Shown: one piece after another, positions 18,071 through 27,760 of the stretch
How positions within the stretch are numbered: the stretch's first letter is position 1
Layout of the letters: each line of letters begins with the position of its first letter
Assembly (NCBI RefSeq): GCF_001999335.1
Contig: NZ_MLHS01000017.1
Location: 1-64,000, forward strand
Length of the DNA stretch: 64,000 nt
From: Rodentibacter sp. Ppn85
GTDB taxonomy: Bacteria; Pseudomonadota; Gammaproteobacteria; Enterobacterales; Pasteurellaceae
Direction of reading: 5' to 3'
The notes under the pieces: generated by a model
Databases searched by the model: none
Told to the model about the DNA's origin: nothing
The model's input: the letters and a program-made list of their open reading frames with translations, nothing else
Position numbers and translations under genes: made by a program

Positions 18071-18718
18071 TTACTTGCTTAACGTTACAGGTTGAGCTGC
18101 TGATTTTTGAATTTGAGCCGTTAGCGCATCAATCCCTTGTTGACGTAAAATACCGCTCCATTCGTTTTGTTTAGTTACTACCATGCTCACACCTTCCGCC
18201 ACCATATCATAGGCTTGCCATTCGCCGGTTTTACTGTTTTTACGCCATTTAAAATCCAACTTAATCGGCGCGGCACCGCCATTTTGAATAATGTTGACGC
18301 GAATACTCACTAAATTTTTACCTGTAATATCTTTAGCCGGTTCAATTTGAATATTTTGATTACTGTATGCCGTCAGCACTTGCGCATAAGCCTGCTCAAT
18401 AAAATCGCCAAACGCTTTGAAGAATTTTTCACGCTGTTCCGGCGTAGTGGATTTAAAATGCGCCCCCAATACTAAAGAGCCGGCATAATTCACCTGTACA
18501 TAGGGTAATAAATCATTACGCACAATAGTACGCAAATAGTTTGAGTTTTGTTTAATTTTGGCTTGGCTGTTTTTAATGTCCGCAAACAATTTATCCGAAG
18601 CTTGCTGCATTAAAACATAAGGGCTGGTTTCCGCCATTGCCGTGCGTGTCATAAAAAGTGCGGTCAGTGCAAACGCTAAAACTGCACACCATCTTTTCAA
18701 CTGAATGATTTTCATCAT
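18071..18718 (-). CDS. mlaC: MlaC, periplasmic phospholipid shuttle
   Basis: A 215-residue periplasmic protein with a clear signal peptide (WCAVLAFALTALFMTRTAMA, cleavage after AMA-E at about residue 29) and the MlaC/Ttg2D fold, e.g. YVLMQQASDKLFADI, LLPYVQVNYAGSLVLG and QAYDMVAEGVSMVVTKQNEW. It carries phospholipid between the MlaA-porin complex in the outer membrane and MlaFEDB. An uptake signal falls within the signal-peptide codons. Spacing to mlaD is 24 bp, to mlaB 4 bp. Confidence 0.95.
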   Translation of the reverse strand: MMKIIQLKRWCAVLAFALTALFMTRTAMAETSPYVLMQQASDKLFADIKNSQAKIKQNSNYLRTIVRNDLLPYVQVNYAGSLVLGAHFKSTTPEQREKFFKAFGDFIEQAYAQVLTAYSNQNIQIEPAKDITGKNLVSIRVNIIQNGGAAPIKLDFKWRKNSKTGEWQAYDMVAEGVSMVVTKQNEWSGILRQQGIDALTAQIQKSAAQPVTLSK

Positions 18719-18742
18719 AAATCTCCTAACTAAGTATTGTTA

Positions 18743-19249
18743 TTATTTTGCTGTCGGTTCTACGTTTTCCGCATTGCCTTCAGTTTTTTTGTCGCCATAA
18801 AGGAATTGACCAATCAAATCTTCCAACACCATAGCTGATTTGGTATCTTGAATTTGGCTACCGTTTTTTAACATTGCGGTTTCACCATCATCAAATCCCA
18901 TTGTTAATGCAATATATTGCTCGCCCAATAGTCCCGATGTTTTGATCGATAACGAACTATTTTCCGGAATTTCATTATATTCTTCGTTAATAGCGATATT
19001 CACTTTCGGTAAGTAGGTTTTCTCGTCTAGGCCAATAGCGGTGACCCGCCCTATCACTACTCCCCCGACTTTTAACGGCGCACGGACTTTTAGTCCGCCG
19101 ATATTATCAAAAGTTGCAGTCACCGTATAAGATTTATTCTCTCCGAACCCCTGCACATTTGCCACGCGTAAGCCTAAAAACACCAACGCCCCAATACCGA
19201 GTAATAAAAATACTCCTACCCAAAATTCATATTTAATCGTTTGTCGCAT
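18743..19249 (-). CDS. mlaD: MlaD, membrane-anchored MCE-domain lipid channel subunit
   Basis: A 168-residue protein: one N-terminal membrane helix (FWVGVFLLLGIGALVFLGL) and one MCE domain (about residues 38-115, with YTVTATFDNIGGLKVRAPLKVGGVVIGRV). MlaD forms a hexameric periplasmic ring on MlaE. The frame is open 43 codons further upstream inside mlaE, but the ATG at 19249 preceded by AAGGA gives the family start MRQTIKYEFWVG. The C-terminal tail (TEGNAENVEPTAK) is hydrophilic and variable. Confidence 0.94.
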   Translation of the reverse strand: MRQTIKYEFWVGVFLLLGIGALVFLGLRVANVQGFGENKSYTVTATFDNIGGLKVRAPLKVGGVVIGRVTAIGLDEKTYLPKVNIAINEEYNEIPENSSLSIKTSGLLGEQYIALTMGFDDGETAMLKNGSQIQDTKSAMVLEDLIGQFLYGDKKTEGNAENVEPTAK

Positions 19250-19260
19250 AAAATATCCTT

Positions 19261-20043
19261 TTAACCCGCCCCAAACATAATGGCTGTCAAGATAAAATCT
19301 AATCCAAGAACCACTAATGAGGCATGAACTACGGTTCGCGTTGTGGCTTGACTGATGCCTTCTGAAGTCGGTATGCAATCATAACCATTAAATAATGCAA
19401 TCCACACCACTGCAATGGCGAAGAACAGGCTTTTAATAAATCCATTGAGAATATCGTAGCTCCAGCTTACCGCATTTTGCATGACAGACCAGAAACTACC
19501 GGCATCAACCCCTTTCCAATCCACACCGACCAGTGAACCGCCCCATATTCCAATCGCAATAAAAATAATGGAAAGAATCGGCATCGCAATAACCCCGGCC
19601 CAAAAACGTGGAGCAATAACTCGACGAAGCGGATCAACCGCCATCATTTCAAGACTGGAAAGCTGCTCGGTAGCTTTCATTAAACCGATTTCCGCCGTCA
19701 ATGCCGAGCCAGCCCGTCCGGCAAATAAAAGTGCGGTCACCACAGGCCCTAATTCCCGTAAAAGCGATAATGCCACAAGCTGACCAAGACTGGTTTCAGC
19801 CGAAAAATCAGCTAATACCACATAGCCCTGTAATCCCAAGACCATACCGATAAATAAGCCGGATAACATCACAATTAACAACGATTGCACACCTAAAACG
19901 TGCAACTGTTTAATCAATAACGGGAAATGTTGGCGAATTTGCGGTTTGCCGACCAAAGCCCCGAACAACATGAAACCGGCCCGACCTAGTGCTCGGAAAA
20001 AACGAATGACACGTCGTCCAAGAGAAGAAATCATCTCAATCAT
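19261..20043 (-). CDS. mlaE: MlaE, permease of the Mla phospholipid transporter
   Basis: A 260-residue permease of the MlaE/YrbE family with about five to six helices. Landmarks are [61 protein letters not shown] and [21 protein letters not shown]. The region RELGPV...GSALTAEIG is the coupling segment to MlaF. It overlaps mlaF by 4 bp. The complex maintains outer membrane lipid asymmetry by retrograde transport of mislocalised phospholipid. Confidence 0.96.
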   Translation of the reverse strand: MIEMISSLGRRVIRFFRALGRAGFMLFGALVGKPQIRQHFPLLIKQLHVLGVQSLLIVMLSGLFIGMVLGLQGYVVLADFSAETSLGQLVALSLLRELGPVVTALLFAGRAGSALTAEIGLMKATEQLSSLEMMAVDPLRRVIAPRFWAGVIAMPILSIIFIAIGIWGGSLVGVDWKGVDAGSFWSVMQNAVSWSYDILNGFIKSLFFAIAVVWIALFNGYDCIPTSEGISQATTRTVVHASLVVLGLDFILTAIMFGAG

Positions 20044-20834
20044 TGAAATAACTCCCCGATATAATTTTCTGCCGAATAATGAAATTTCACCGGCCCATCC
20101 GCTTCCCCCTTTAAAAATTGCAATACTTGCGGATCTTGGCTCGCCAGTAATTGTTCCGCTGTCCCCTCTGCAATCACCCTTTTATCGGCAATAATATAAG
20201 CGTAATCGGCAATACTTAATACTTCTTGAACATCATGCGAAACCACAATAGAAGTTAAATTCAATGCTTCGTTGAAACGCTTAATTAAACTCACGATAAC
20301 CCCCATACTAATGGGATCTTGTCCTGTAAAGGGTTCATCAAACATAATTAAATCGGGATCCAATGCAATCGCACGGGCAAGTGCGGCACGACGTGCCATA
20401 CCGCCGGAAAGCTCGGACGGCATCAACTGTGCCGCACCGCGTAAACCGACCGCTTCCAGTTTCATCAATACAATTTGACGAATTAAGCTTTCCGGTAAAC
20501 GGGTATGCTCCCGAATCGGGAACGCCACATTATCAAAAGTGGAAATATCGGTAAAAAGCGCACCAGATTGAAATAACATCCCCATACGTTTGCGTACTTC
20601 GTAAAGTTCACGATTAGAAAGACGACAAATATCTTTATCATCAAACCAAACTTCACCTTGTTCCGGGTGTAACTGTCCGCCAATTAATTTTAACAGTGTG
20701 GTTTTTCCGATGCCCGAAGGCCCCATAATTGCCGTAATTTTTCCTTTTCGAACTTTCAAATTCAAGTTATCGTAAATCATACGCTCCCCCCGCTTAAAGG
20801 TAAGGTTTTTGACTTCGATTAGATTTTGCTCCAT
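20040..20834 (-). CDS. mlaF: MlaF, ATPase of the Mla phospholipid transporter
   Basis: A 264-residue ABC ATPase with Walker [10 protein letters not shown] (38-46), Q-loop [11 protein letters not shown], signature [19 protein letters not shown] and Walker [14 protein letters not shown] followed by SHDVQEV. It is first gene of the mlaFEDCB-ibaG-murA string; the operon promoter should lie in the 93 bp before it, shared with the end of the lnt gene. The C-terminal extension (LFQ end) is typical of MlaF. Assignment secure. Confidence 0.96.
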   Translation of the reverse strand: MEQNLIEVKNLTFKRGERMIYDNLNLKVRKGKITAIMGPSGIGKTTLLKLIGGQLHPEQGEVWFDDKDICRLSNRELYEVRKRMGMLFQSGALFTDISTFDNVAFPIREHTRLPESLIRQIVLMKLEAVGLRGAAQLMPSELSGGMARRAALARAIALDPDLIMFDEPFTGQDPISMGVIVSLIKRFNEALNLTSIVVSHDVQEVLSIADYAYIIADKRVIAEGTAEQLLASQDPQVLQFLKGEADGPVKFHYSAENYIGELFQ

Positions 20835-20927
20835 TCAAATCTCATTTTAGTTGGGTGATTTTTCAAATCATCGATTATATTTAATTTCGTGATGAATAAA
20901 CTCATCAATAAAGTGCGGTCGTTTTGA

Positions 20928-22466
20928 CTATTGTTTTTGTGAAAGGTTCATACGTTGACGAACAAATGCCATCGTCCCATGTAACAATAAAAGCAACAAT
21001 GATAGTCCATAAAGCGGTAGATTACCCAATACAGAATAAGGCGTTTTACCTTCGGTCGGTGCAATTTTATGGGTCAACGTTGTTTCGACAAATTGCGGCG
21101 CTTGTGCCAGAATTTCCCCCATTGAACTAATAAACACCGAAATTCCCGTATTGGTCGCACGAATTAAAGGTTTGCCTAATTCCAATGCCCGCATTCTCGC
21201 CATTTGTAAATGCTGCCAAGGTCCAATAGAATCACCAAACCAAGCGTCATTGGAAATTGTCAGTAGATAATCGGTTTCTTTTTTCAAATTTTCCCGTACT
21301 TGTTCACCAAAGATAATTTCATAACAAATCGCCGGTGAAAAAGCACGTTTTTTCGCCATAAAAGAAGGCTGTAGCGCTTCACCGCTTTGGAAAGCCGACA
21401 TCGGCAAATTAAACACGGAATTTAACGGACGTAATAAATTTTCCAACGGAACATATTCGCCAAATGGTACCAGATGATGTTTATTGTAACGATTTGGCGT
21501 ATCTAATCGATAAGGAAAATCAGGATTACCGGCAATCACAATAGAATTCAACAATTTGCCCGATTGCTCATCCTGATACACCGTACCAATCATAATTTCC
21601 GTATTGTTTTCTTGTGCGACACGATCAAGCCTGTCAAAAAAAGGAACAATCGAATTTTCTAAGGTAGGCAACGCTGATTCGGGCAAAATAATCAAATCGC
21701 TTTTCCCTAAATTTTCTGCAATTAATTTTTGGTAGATCGCTAAGGTTGAATAGAGATACTCGGGATCCCACTTTAGATTTTGCTCAATATTGCCTTGCAC
21801 AAGCGTAACTTTCAGGGATTTATCCTCTACTGATTTCACAAAAATAATTTTTTGAGCATAACTAGCCAGCCCACAAACAACAGCAAGTAGCAGCACATTC
21901 GCCACTAATAATTTAATTTTTCTTTCTTTAAATAAGACAAAAATACCGTTAAAAATGACCGCACTTGCCCACACGGTAAAGAAGGTTAATCCGCTCACGC
22001 CAAAGATAGGGGCAATACCGGAAAACGGGCTGTCTATTTGCGTGTAACCGAATTGTAACCAAGGAAAACCGGTAAATACCCAACCGCGAAGAAATTCCGT
22101 AAACGTCCAAATTACCGCAAAAATAGCCGCACTTTTTACCTGAAAACGATGTACGAGATAGGTGAATAACATAGGATAAAGGGCAAGATAAGCAGAAAGC
22201 AAACCGACTAGAAAGTAGCTTACGCCTAGAGAAGCGCCGCCGAATTGATGAATGCTGACATTCAGCCAGCTAACCCCAAAACAAAAAAAACCCATTGACC
22301 ATAAAAACGCACCCAAAAGTGCGGTGAATTTTTTCGGGGTTTTAGCAATATAAATTAAACCCAACAAAGAAACATACGCCAATCCCCAATAATCAAAAGG
22401 CGAAAAAGCAAAAACACCGAGTAAGCCGGAAAAAAAAGCAACAAAATAAATAAATAAATTTTTCAT
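20928..22466 (-). CDS. lnt: Apolipoprotein N-acyltransferase Lnt
   Basis: A 512-residue inner membrane protein: about six N-terminal helices (1-210), then a nitrilase-like periplasmic domain with the catalytic triad Glu263 (ILPESALPT), Lys329 (NRYNKHHLVPFGEYVP) and Cys381 (SPAICYEIIFGE), and a last C-terminal helix (LPLYGLSLLLLLLHGTMAF). It adds the third acyl chain to lipoproteins, feeding the Lol pathway; lipoproteins in this window (YcfL, PilW, the 97-residue protein) would be substrates. It lies 70 bp downstream of corC with a terminator-like hairpin between. Confidence 0.97.
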   Translation of the reverse strand: MKNLFIYFVAFFSGLLGVFAFSPFDYWGLAYVSLLGLIYIAKTPKKFTALLGAFLWSMGFFCFGVSWLNVSIHQFGGASLGVSYFLVGLLSAYLALYPMLFTYLVHRFQVKSAAIFAVIWTFTEFLRGWVFTGFPWLQFGYTQIDSPFSGIAPIFGVSGLTFFTVWASAVIFNGIFVLFKERKIKLLVANVLLLAVVCGLASYAQKIIFVKSVEDKSLKVTLVQGNIEQNLKWDPEYLYSTLAIYQKLIAENLGKSDLIILPESALPTLENSIVPFFDRLDRVAQENNTEIMIGTVYQDEQSGKLLNSIVIAGNPDFPYRLDTPNRYNKHHLVPFGEYVPLENLLRPLNSVFNLPMSAFQSGEALQPSFMAKKRAFSPAICYEIIFGEQVRENLKKETDYLLTISNDAWFGDSIGPWQHLQMARMRALELGKPLIRATNTGISVFISSMGEILAQAPQFVETTLTHKIAPTEGKTPYSVLGNLPLYGLSLLLLLLHGTMAFVRQRMNLSQKQ

Positions 22467-22483
22467 CTAATTTCAATATCACA

Positions 22484-22518
22484 AAAAGATTCCCCCCAAT
22501 AAAGTGAGGGGGGGAAAT
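22484..22518 (-). terminator. GC-rich hairpin plus T-run between corC and lnt (possible attenuator)
   Basis: On the minus strand TTCCCCCC pairs with GGGGGGAA across a loop of about 11 nt and is followed within two bases by TTTTT. This has the form of an intrinsic terminator inside the corC-lnt gene pair, so it would reduce or adjust transcription into lnt. The arms contain homopolymer tracts of seven C and six G. Confidence 0.6.
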
Positions 22519-22536
22519 TAATCGGAGAAGGTTAAC

Positions 22537-23430
22537 CTATTCGTTTTCTATGTTTTTCATATCCGATAAATGTTCGTCCGGCACGGTTACGCGTAACTGG
22601 ATCAAACGACGGCTGTCTGCAGAAGTAACTTTAAATTGCAGATTTTCCAAGGCAATTTCTTCACCACGTTTCGGCAAATAACCAAAAGCCTGCATAACTA
22701 AACCACCAATGGTATCGACTTCTTCATCATTAAAACGCGTTTTAAATTGTTCATTGAAATCATCAATGTCCGTCAGGGCGCGTACTGCATAAGTATGACG
22801 GGAAAGCTGGCGAATATCGGCAATATCTTCTTCATCAAATTCATCTTCAATATCGCCCACAATTTGTTCCAAAATATCTTCAATAGTAATCAAACCCGAT
22901 ACTGCGCCAAACTCATCCACTACAATCGCCATATGAAAACGTTCCGAACGGAAATCTTTTAACATTCTATCTACACGTTTGCTTTCCGGTACGATCACTG
23001 CCGGACGTAAAAGTTTCGACATCTCAAATTCTTCCGCATCTGCACGCAAGAATTTCAGCAAATCTTTTGCATGTAAGATCCCTGCGATATTATCTCGATC
23101 ATCCGCATCTGCAATGACGGGAAAGCGTGAGTGCGCCGATTCAATAATAATATTTAAGCAAGAATTTAAATCCTGTTCGCTTTCTATGAAAATAATTTGT
23201 GAACGAGGAATCATAATATCGCGTACCCGAAGCTCGGCGATTTCCATCACGCCCTCAATCATTTCGCGGGTATTTTGATCAATTAAATCGTTTTGCTCGG
23301 AGTCACGAATCACTTCCACCAGTTCTTCACGATTTTTCAACTCTCCTTGAAAAAATCGGCCGAATAAAGATCGGAAAAAAGATTTTTTAGTGTTCTCCGA
23401 TTGAATTAAATTTTGCTGTTCGTCACTCAT
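22537..23430 (-). CDS. corC: CorC (YbeX), CBS-domain protein
   Basis: A 297-residue soluble protein with two CBS domains (about residues 65-190, with [15 protein letters not shown] and [33 protein letters not shown]) and a C-terminal CorC_HlyC domain (about 205-285). It is the cytoplasmic YbeX/CorC type lacking the DUF21 membrane domain. In E. coli ybeZ-ybeY-ybeX-lnt form one operon; ybeY and ybeZ are not present directly upstream here. Historically linked to Co2+/Mg2+ efflux, more recently to ribosome-related phenotypes in E. coli. Confidence 0.92.
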   Translation of the reverse strand: MSDEQQNLIQSENTKKSFFRSLFGRFFQGELKNREELVEVIRDSEQNDLIDQNTREMIEGVMEIAELRVRDIMIPRSQIIFIESEQDLNSCLNIIIESAHSRFPVIADADDRDNIAGILHAKDLLKFLRADAEEFEMSKLLRPAVIVPESKRVDRMLKDFRSERFHMAIVVDEFGAVSGLITIEDILEQIVGDIEDEFDEEDIADIRQLSRHTYAVRALTDIDDFNEQFKTRFNDEEVDTIGGLVMQAFGYLPKRGEEIALENLQFKVTSADSRRLIQLRVTVPDEHLSDMKNIENE

Positions 23431-23513
23431 AATTTTATTTTGACTAGACTAAATCCGCCTCAGAAAAGTATCATATTTTGACTAAGTTCGCAAAGTGGAA
23501 AGCATAGAAAAGT

Positions 23514-23552
23514 AAAGTGCGGTAAAAAATATACTCATTTTTACCGCACTTA
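23514..23552 (-). terminator. Uptake-signal dyad terminator after galM
   Basis: AAGTGCGGTAAAAA (plus strand) faces TTTTTACCGCACTT, separated by about 8 nt. It lies 4 bp beyond the galM stop, as expected for the end of the gal operon. Confidence 0.75.
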
Positions 23553-23555
23553 ATC

Positions 23556-24578
23556 TTATAAAAACTTAAACTCCGCCCACTGATAATATCGTTCATTGGC
23601 TTTTTGAATCCCGCCGTAATTTTGCCATTCGGGGTGATTCGGAGTATCCGGTAAACATTGGGTTTCCAAAGCAATACCTGCAAAATCGCCGTACTCTCCT
23701 CCACTACGGTTCGGCACGCCTGCAAAATAATTTCCCGTATAAACCTGCAACGCAGCTTGAGATGTTCGTACTTCAAGTCTTAAATCCTCATTCGGAGAGA
23801 TCAGCAGGACACAAGGCTTTTGCCAAGCCTTATTAACGATAAAAGCGTGATCATAACCTTTGGTCGCTTTCTGATCACCTTGTAGAAAATCCTGCTTAAT
23901 CGGCTTGATCAGACGAAAATCAAAACTTGTTCCGACCACATGTTTAAGCGGGGAATTCGGAATACCCTCATTGTTTACCGGTAAATAAAAATCCGCATTC
24001 AAACGTAGGTGATGTTCGCGTATATCCGATCCTTGTGCGGCATTTTCTAAATTAAAATAGGCGTGATTGGTGAGATTCAATGCAGTGTCTTTATCACTCA
24101 ATCCTTCATATTCAATTTTGACGGAATTATCTTCCGTAAGCGTGTAACTGACGGTTACCTTCACATTTCCCGGGAAACCTTGATCGCCATCGGCAGAATT
24201 TAACGAAAAACAAACGAAATTATCACCGCACTTTTCAATTCCCCAACGGCGTTGATCAAAACCTTTCCCACCGTGAAGTTGATGCTTGCCTTGATTGGCT
24301 GCCAATTGGATAGTTTCACCGTTTAACTCAAACTGTGCGTTTGCAATACGATTGGCATAACGCCCAATACATGCCCCCAAATAAGCCTGTTGGTTCGGGT
24401 AATCTTCTACTTTGCAACCCAATAATACTTCTCGCAATTCACCACATACCGGCACTTGACAAGATAACCAAGTAGCCCCCCAATCCATCAATTTGATCCG
24501 CATTCCCTTTTCATTTTGTATAGAAATGAGCTGATAAGGGTGACCGTCAGGAGCATTAAACATTGTCTTTTCCAGCAT
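23556..24578 (-). CDS. galM: Aldose 1-epimerase (mutarotase) GalM
   Basis: A 340-residue beta-sandwich mutarotase that interconverts alpha- and beta-galactose before GalK. Conserved residues are visible: GRYANRIANAQFELNG, the His in NLTNHAYFNLENA and the general base Glu in GIALETQCLPDTPNHPEW. It is the last gene of the gal string, 9 bp after galK. Length is normal for the family. The first codons MLEKTMFNAPDG could alternatively begin at the second Met. Confidence 0.95.
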   Translation of the reverse strand: MLEKTMFNAPDGHPYQLISIQNEKGMRIKLMDWGATWLSCQVPVCGELREVLLGCKVEDYPNQQAYLGACIGRYANRIANAQFELNGETIQLAANQGKHQLHGGKGFDQRRWGIEKCGDNFVCFSLNSADGDQGFPGNVKVTVSYTLTEDNSVKIEYEGLSDKDTALNLTNHAYFNLENAAQGSDIREHHLRLNADFYLPVNNEGIPNSPLKHVVGTSFDFRLIKPIKQDFLQGDQKATKGYDHAFIVNKAWQKPCVLLISPNEDLRLEVRTSQAALQVYTGNYFAGVPNRSGGEYGDFAGIALETQCLPDTPNHPEWQNYGGIQKANERYYQWAEFKFL

Positions 24579-24587
24579 TGATTCTCC

Positions 24588-25742
24588 TTAAATCACTCGC
24601 ACGCCTTGTGAAGCACGGCACACATAAAAGGTTTCTTTTAATCCGGTTGTTTTTTCATAATTCTCGGCAATAATTTTGCGCACTGCCTCTACTTTATCCT
24701 GTGGTGCAAGGGCTACGATACAACCGCCAAAACCGCCCCCAGTCATTCTTGCCCCACCTTGTTTACCAAGAACTAATTGTGCTAACTCTACCAAATAATC
24801 AATTTGCGGCACGGTAATTTCAAAATCGTCACGCATTGAATCATGAGATTGCCCCATTAATTCGCCTAATCGGATCAAATCGTTACCTATTAACGCCTCC
24901 ACTGCATCCAATACCCGCTGATTTTCCGTCACCACATGGCGGGCACGTTTTGCCACGATAGGATCAAGTGCGGTCAATTCTGCCTCTTTTTCTTTAAATT
25001 GAGATACAGACACATCACGCAACGCTTTCACACCGAAAAATGCCGCCGCTTTTTCACATTGCTGACGGCGTGTATTGTATTCGCCCGTCACTAAATCGTG
25101 CGGTACATTAGAATTAACAATAATCACCGCAACGTCATCCGGTACCGGAGTCGGTGTTGTTTCAAGGCTTCGGCAGTCAATCATCAAAAGATGATCTTGT
25201 TGCCCAAGCGCAGAAATAAGCTGATCCATATTGCCACAATTCGCCCCGACAAATTTATTTTCGGCTTTTTGACCATTTAGTGCAATATCAATATGTGAAA
25301 TGGGTAAATCCGCCAATTGTTGGCAAAATTTCCCCACAGCCACTTCAAGTGCCGCCGATGAACTTAAACCGGAAGAAAGCGGTACGTTACCTGAAATGAC
25401 AAGATCCGCTCCTTGGTTAAAATAAGCGTAACGTTCTTGCATAAACTTCACCACGCCACGTACATAATTCGCCCATTTATGCGGGCTTTTTTCGATTGTT
25501 TCCTTAATAGAAAATTCATCGATTTCATCCAAATCCGCCGCATAAACACGCCAAATATGATCATCGCGTTTTTTACCGCTCACCGCTGTGCCAAAATTAA
25601 TCGCACAAGGCATCACAAAGCCTTCATTGTAATCCGTATGTTCCCCAATAATATTTACTCGACCGGGTGCGTAAACGGTGAGCGTATGTTTTGTATTAAA
25701 TTTCTGAGTGAAAACATGTTGGGATTTTTCTATTGGTGTCAT
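24588..25742 (-). CDS. galK: Galactokinase GalK
   Basis: A 384-residue GHMP kinase that phosphorylates alpha-D-galactose to galactose 1-phosphate. Motifs: galactokinase signature [20 protein letters not shown] (residues 26-45), GHMP ATP-binding loop [15 protein letters not shown] (about 121-135) and C-terminal [17 protein letters not shown]. It lies downstream of the inserted S51 peptidase gene rather than directly after galT, and upstream of galM. Assignment secure. Confidence 0.97.
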   Translation of the reverse strand: MTPIEKSQHVFTQKFNTKHTLTVYAPGRVNIIGEHTDYNEGFVMPCAINFGTAVSGKKRDDHIWRVYAADLDEIDEFSIKETIEKSPHKWANYVRGVVKFMQERYAYFNQGADLVISGNVPLSSGLSSSAALEVAVGKFCQQLADLPISHIDIALNGQKAENKFVGANCGNMDQLISALGQQDHLLMIDCRSLETTPTPVPDDVAVIIVNSNVPHDLVTGEYNTRRQQCEKAAAFFGVKALRDVSVSQFKEKEAELTALDPIVAKRARHVVTENQRVLDAVEALIGNDLIRLGELMGQSHDSMRDDFEITVPQIDYLVELAQLVLGKQGGARMTGGGFGGCIVALAPQDKVEAVRKIIAENYEKTTGLKETFYVCRASQGVRVI

Positions 25743-25759
25743 AAATATATCCTTAATTA

Positions 25760-26374
25760 TTACAGGGATTTGAGAATAACTTGATTATCACGTATAAGTA
25801 ATGCTTCATTATTACTGATAGGAAATAACGGCAAAATAGACGAATAAGTATCGACTATTTTCTGCGCCGCTTTTTGAAACGGAAAATTTGTATAATGAGG
25901 AACGGTATAAAAAGAAACCAGATTCAATGCATCGAAATTTTCTAGATGAGGGGCTTTCTTGATACTATCCATTGCAATCGCATATTCAACATTGGGCGAT
26001 ACAACCATCGCGCCGGCTGATTCGCCAATATAAACTTTCCCCGCATTTACCTCTTCAATGATTATTTTATCCGCTCCTGTTCGTTTTAACTCCTGTAATA
26101 AGAAAAAAGTATTCCCTCCGGTAACATAAATAAATTCATTATTTTTTAATTTAGCTTTGATTTCTTTAGGTTCTGATGTAGAAATTTCTAAAATATCGAC
26201 TTTCAATCCTAATTTTTCAAGTACTTTTTTTCCGGAAGCTACATAAAAAACCACTTTTTCTACAATACTTGCCGTAGGGATAAAGGTTACTGTTTTACCT
26301 TTTAAATCCCGCTTAAAATCAGCAAATACTGTGGCTACATCTTTAAATGATGAAGATAAAAATAATTCCTTCAT
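25760..26374 (-). CDS. Peptidase S51 (dipeptidase E-like) family protein
   Basis: A 204-residue class I glutamine amidotransferase-like protein of the S51 family. The nucleophile elbow is [12 protein letters not shown] (Ser in GESAGA), preceded by [16 protein letters not shown]; a candidate His is in VPHYTNFPF and a Glu in [10 protein letters not shown]. True PepE has a Trp where this protein has Glu before the Ser, so it is more like the Lmo0363-type branch and aspartyl dipeptidase activity is not certain. It sits between galT and galK, a position normally without a gene, and looks more AT-rich than its neighbours, which suggests an insertion. Confidence 0.82.
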   Translation of the reverse strand: MKELFLSSSFKDVATVFADFKRDLKGKTVTFIPTASIVEKVVFYVASGKKVLEKLGLKVDILEISTSEPKEIKAKLKNNEFIYVTGGNTFFLLQELKRTGADKIIIEEVNAGKVYIGESAGAMVVSPNVEYAIAMDSIKKAPHLENFDALNLVSFYTVPHYTNFPFQKAAQKIVDTYSSILPLFPISNNEALLIRDNQVILKSL

Positions 26375-26503
26375 ATTTATTCCTCGTCTATGATTGCTAT
26401 CGCCATCTGTTTGGAATAAAAAGTGCGGTTATTTTTCACTGTGTTTTTAGTCCGCCACATTTATCATCTCTAACCGCCTTCTATTATGAGTAGAAGCCAA
26501 ATC

Positions 26504-27547
26504 CTATCGCATTTTATAGTGTATTTCACTCAATGCACGGAGCCTTTCCGCAGCCTGCTCTGCGGTTAAATCACGTTGGCTTTCGCCAAGCATTTCATAC
26601 CCCACCATAAATTTTCGTACTGTGGCGGATCGTAAAAGCGGCGGATAAAAATGTGCATGGAGTTGCCAGTGCTCATTTTCTTCCTCATTAAAAGGCGCAG
26701 CGTGAAATCCCATAGAATAAGGAAAAGAGATTTCAAATAAATTGTCGTATTTTGTGGTTAGTTTTTTCAGAATGAGGGCTAAATCTTTAGCTTGTGCTTC
26801 GCTAAGCTCCGTTAAACGCTTGATATGTGTTTTTGGTAACAGCAAGGTTTCAAACGGCCAAACCGCCCAATAAGGGACAACCGCTACCCAATGCTCGGTT
26901 TCCACAACAATCCGCTCTTTTAATTCAAGCTCACGCCTTACATAATCCAATAACATAACAGAACCGTATTTTTGCCAATAATGAAGTTGGCTTTGATCTT
27001 CGCGAACCACCTCATTCGGTAAGAAACTGCTTGCCCAAATTTGACCATGAGGATGAGGGTTAGAACACCCCATCGTTGCCCCTTTATTTTCAAAAATTTG
27101 TACCCATTGATATTTTGCGCCAAGCTCACGAAGTTGCATTTGCCAAACTTTAATCACTTCTTCAATTTCAAGTGCGGTCAATAATGGCAAAGTTTTACTG
27201 TGATCCGGTGAAAAGCAAATTACCCGGCTTTCTCCACGAGCTTGTGAACTTTGAAAAAGCGGATCATCCGATTTTTCCGGTGCGGGCGTATCCTCCAGAA
27301 GGGCAGAAAAATCATTTTTAAATACATAAGGTTTATCATAATCAGGGTTTAACTCCTCCGTAATACGTTTGTTACGCGGGCAAAGATAGCAATTCGGCTC
27401 ATGACTTGGTTTCCGTTCTTCTATCACTTTCTCTTGTTGTCCCTGCCATGGGCGTTTGGCTCTATGTGGTGAAACCAAAACCCATTGATTAATTAACGGA
27501 TTATAACGGCGATGCGGATGCTCCGTCGGTTCAAATAATCTATCCAT
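26504..27547 (-). CDS. galT: Galactose-1-phosphate uridylyltransferase GalT
   Basis: A 347-residue HIT-superfamily enzyme converting galactose 1-phosphate and UDP-glucose to UDP-galactose and glucose 1-phosphate. The active-site motif is [15 protein letters not shown], with zinc ligands in the N-terminal CYLCP (near residue 52). It is the first gene of the gal unit and divergent from galS. A small hairpin (CTTCTA...TAGAAG, 26478-26496) follows the stop, and then the S51 gene begins 129 bp on. galE is not in the window. Confidence 0.96.
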   Translation of the reverse strand: MDRLFEPTEHPHRRYNPLINQWVLVSPHRAKRPWQGQQEKVIEERKPSHEPNCYLCPRNKRITEELNPDYDKPYVFKNDFSALLEDTPAPEKSDDPLFQSSQARGESRVICFSPDHSKTLPLLTALEIEEVIKVWQMQLRELGAKYQWVQIFENKGATMGCSNPHPHGQIWASSFLPNEVVREDQSQLHYWQKYGSVMLLDYVRRELELKERIVVETEHWVAVVPYWAVWPFETLLLPKTHIKRLTELSEAQAKDLALILKKLTTKYDNLFEISFPYSMGFHAAPFNEEENEHWQLHAHFYPPLLRSATVRKFMVGYEMLGESQRDLTAEQAAERLRALSEIHYKMR

Positions 27548-27568
27548 ATATGGCTCCCTTACTTATTT

Positions 27569-27582
27569 GTAATCGGTTACAT
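27569..27582. promoter_or_regulatory. GalR/GalS-type operator near galT
   Basis: TGTAATCGGTTACA has the TGTAA-NCGN-TTACA form of GalR/GalS operators. It lies just upstream of the galT ATG, within the predicted galT leader (about +14 from a start near 27589). Confidence 0.65.
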
Positions 27583-27622
27583 TTAATTACTTCGTAAGAT
27601 ACCTAACTTCTTAATAATAAAC

Positions 27623-27638
27623 CGTGATCCATATCACA
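27623..27638. promoter_or_regulatory. CRP site upstream of galT
   Basis: CGTGATCCATATCACA matches the CRP consensus TGTGAN6TCACA with one mismatch. Its centre (27630.5) is 41.5 bp before a start near 27589 given the minus-strand -10 candidate TATCTT (27596-27601), the class II activation geometry. Confidence 0.65.
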
Positions 27639-27663
27639 AAATTAGAATTTTCAGGGTGATTTT

Positions 27664-27679
27664 TGTGATCTATATTACA
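27664..27679. promoter_or_regulatory. CRP site between galT and galS
   Basis: TGTGATCTATATTACA matches the CRP consensus with one mismatch. It is 41 bp (centre to centre) from the other CRP site and could serve galS, whose -10 candidate TATACT is at 27707-27712, or act as an upstream site for galT. Confidence 0.6.
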
Positions 27680-27689
27680 AAATTAAAAA

Positions 27690-27701
27690 GTAACCGTTTT
27701 C
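27690..27701. promoter_or_regulatory. GalR/GalS-type operator in the galS promoter
   Basis: GTAACCGTTTTC fits the operator core AANCGNTT and lies in the spacer just before the predicted galS -10 (27707-27712), consistent with autorepression. Its centre is 120 bp from the operator at galT, similar to the 114 bp between the two gal operators of E. coli. Confidence 0.6.
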
Positions 27702-27760
27702 AATTCTATACTAAGTTATTATGATGACTAATTATGAATTAAGAAGAAAGAGGGTATATT

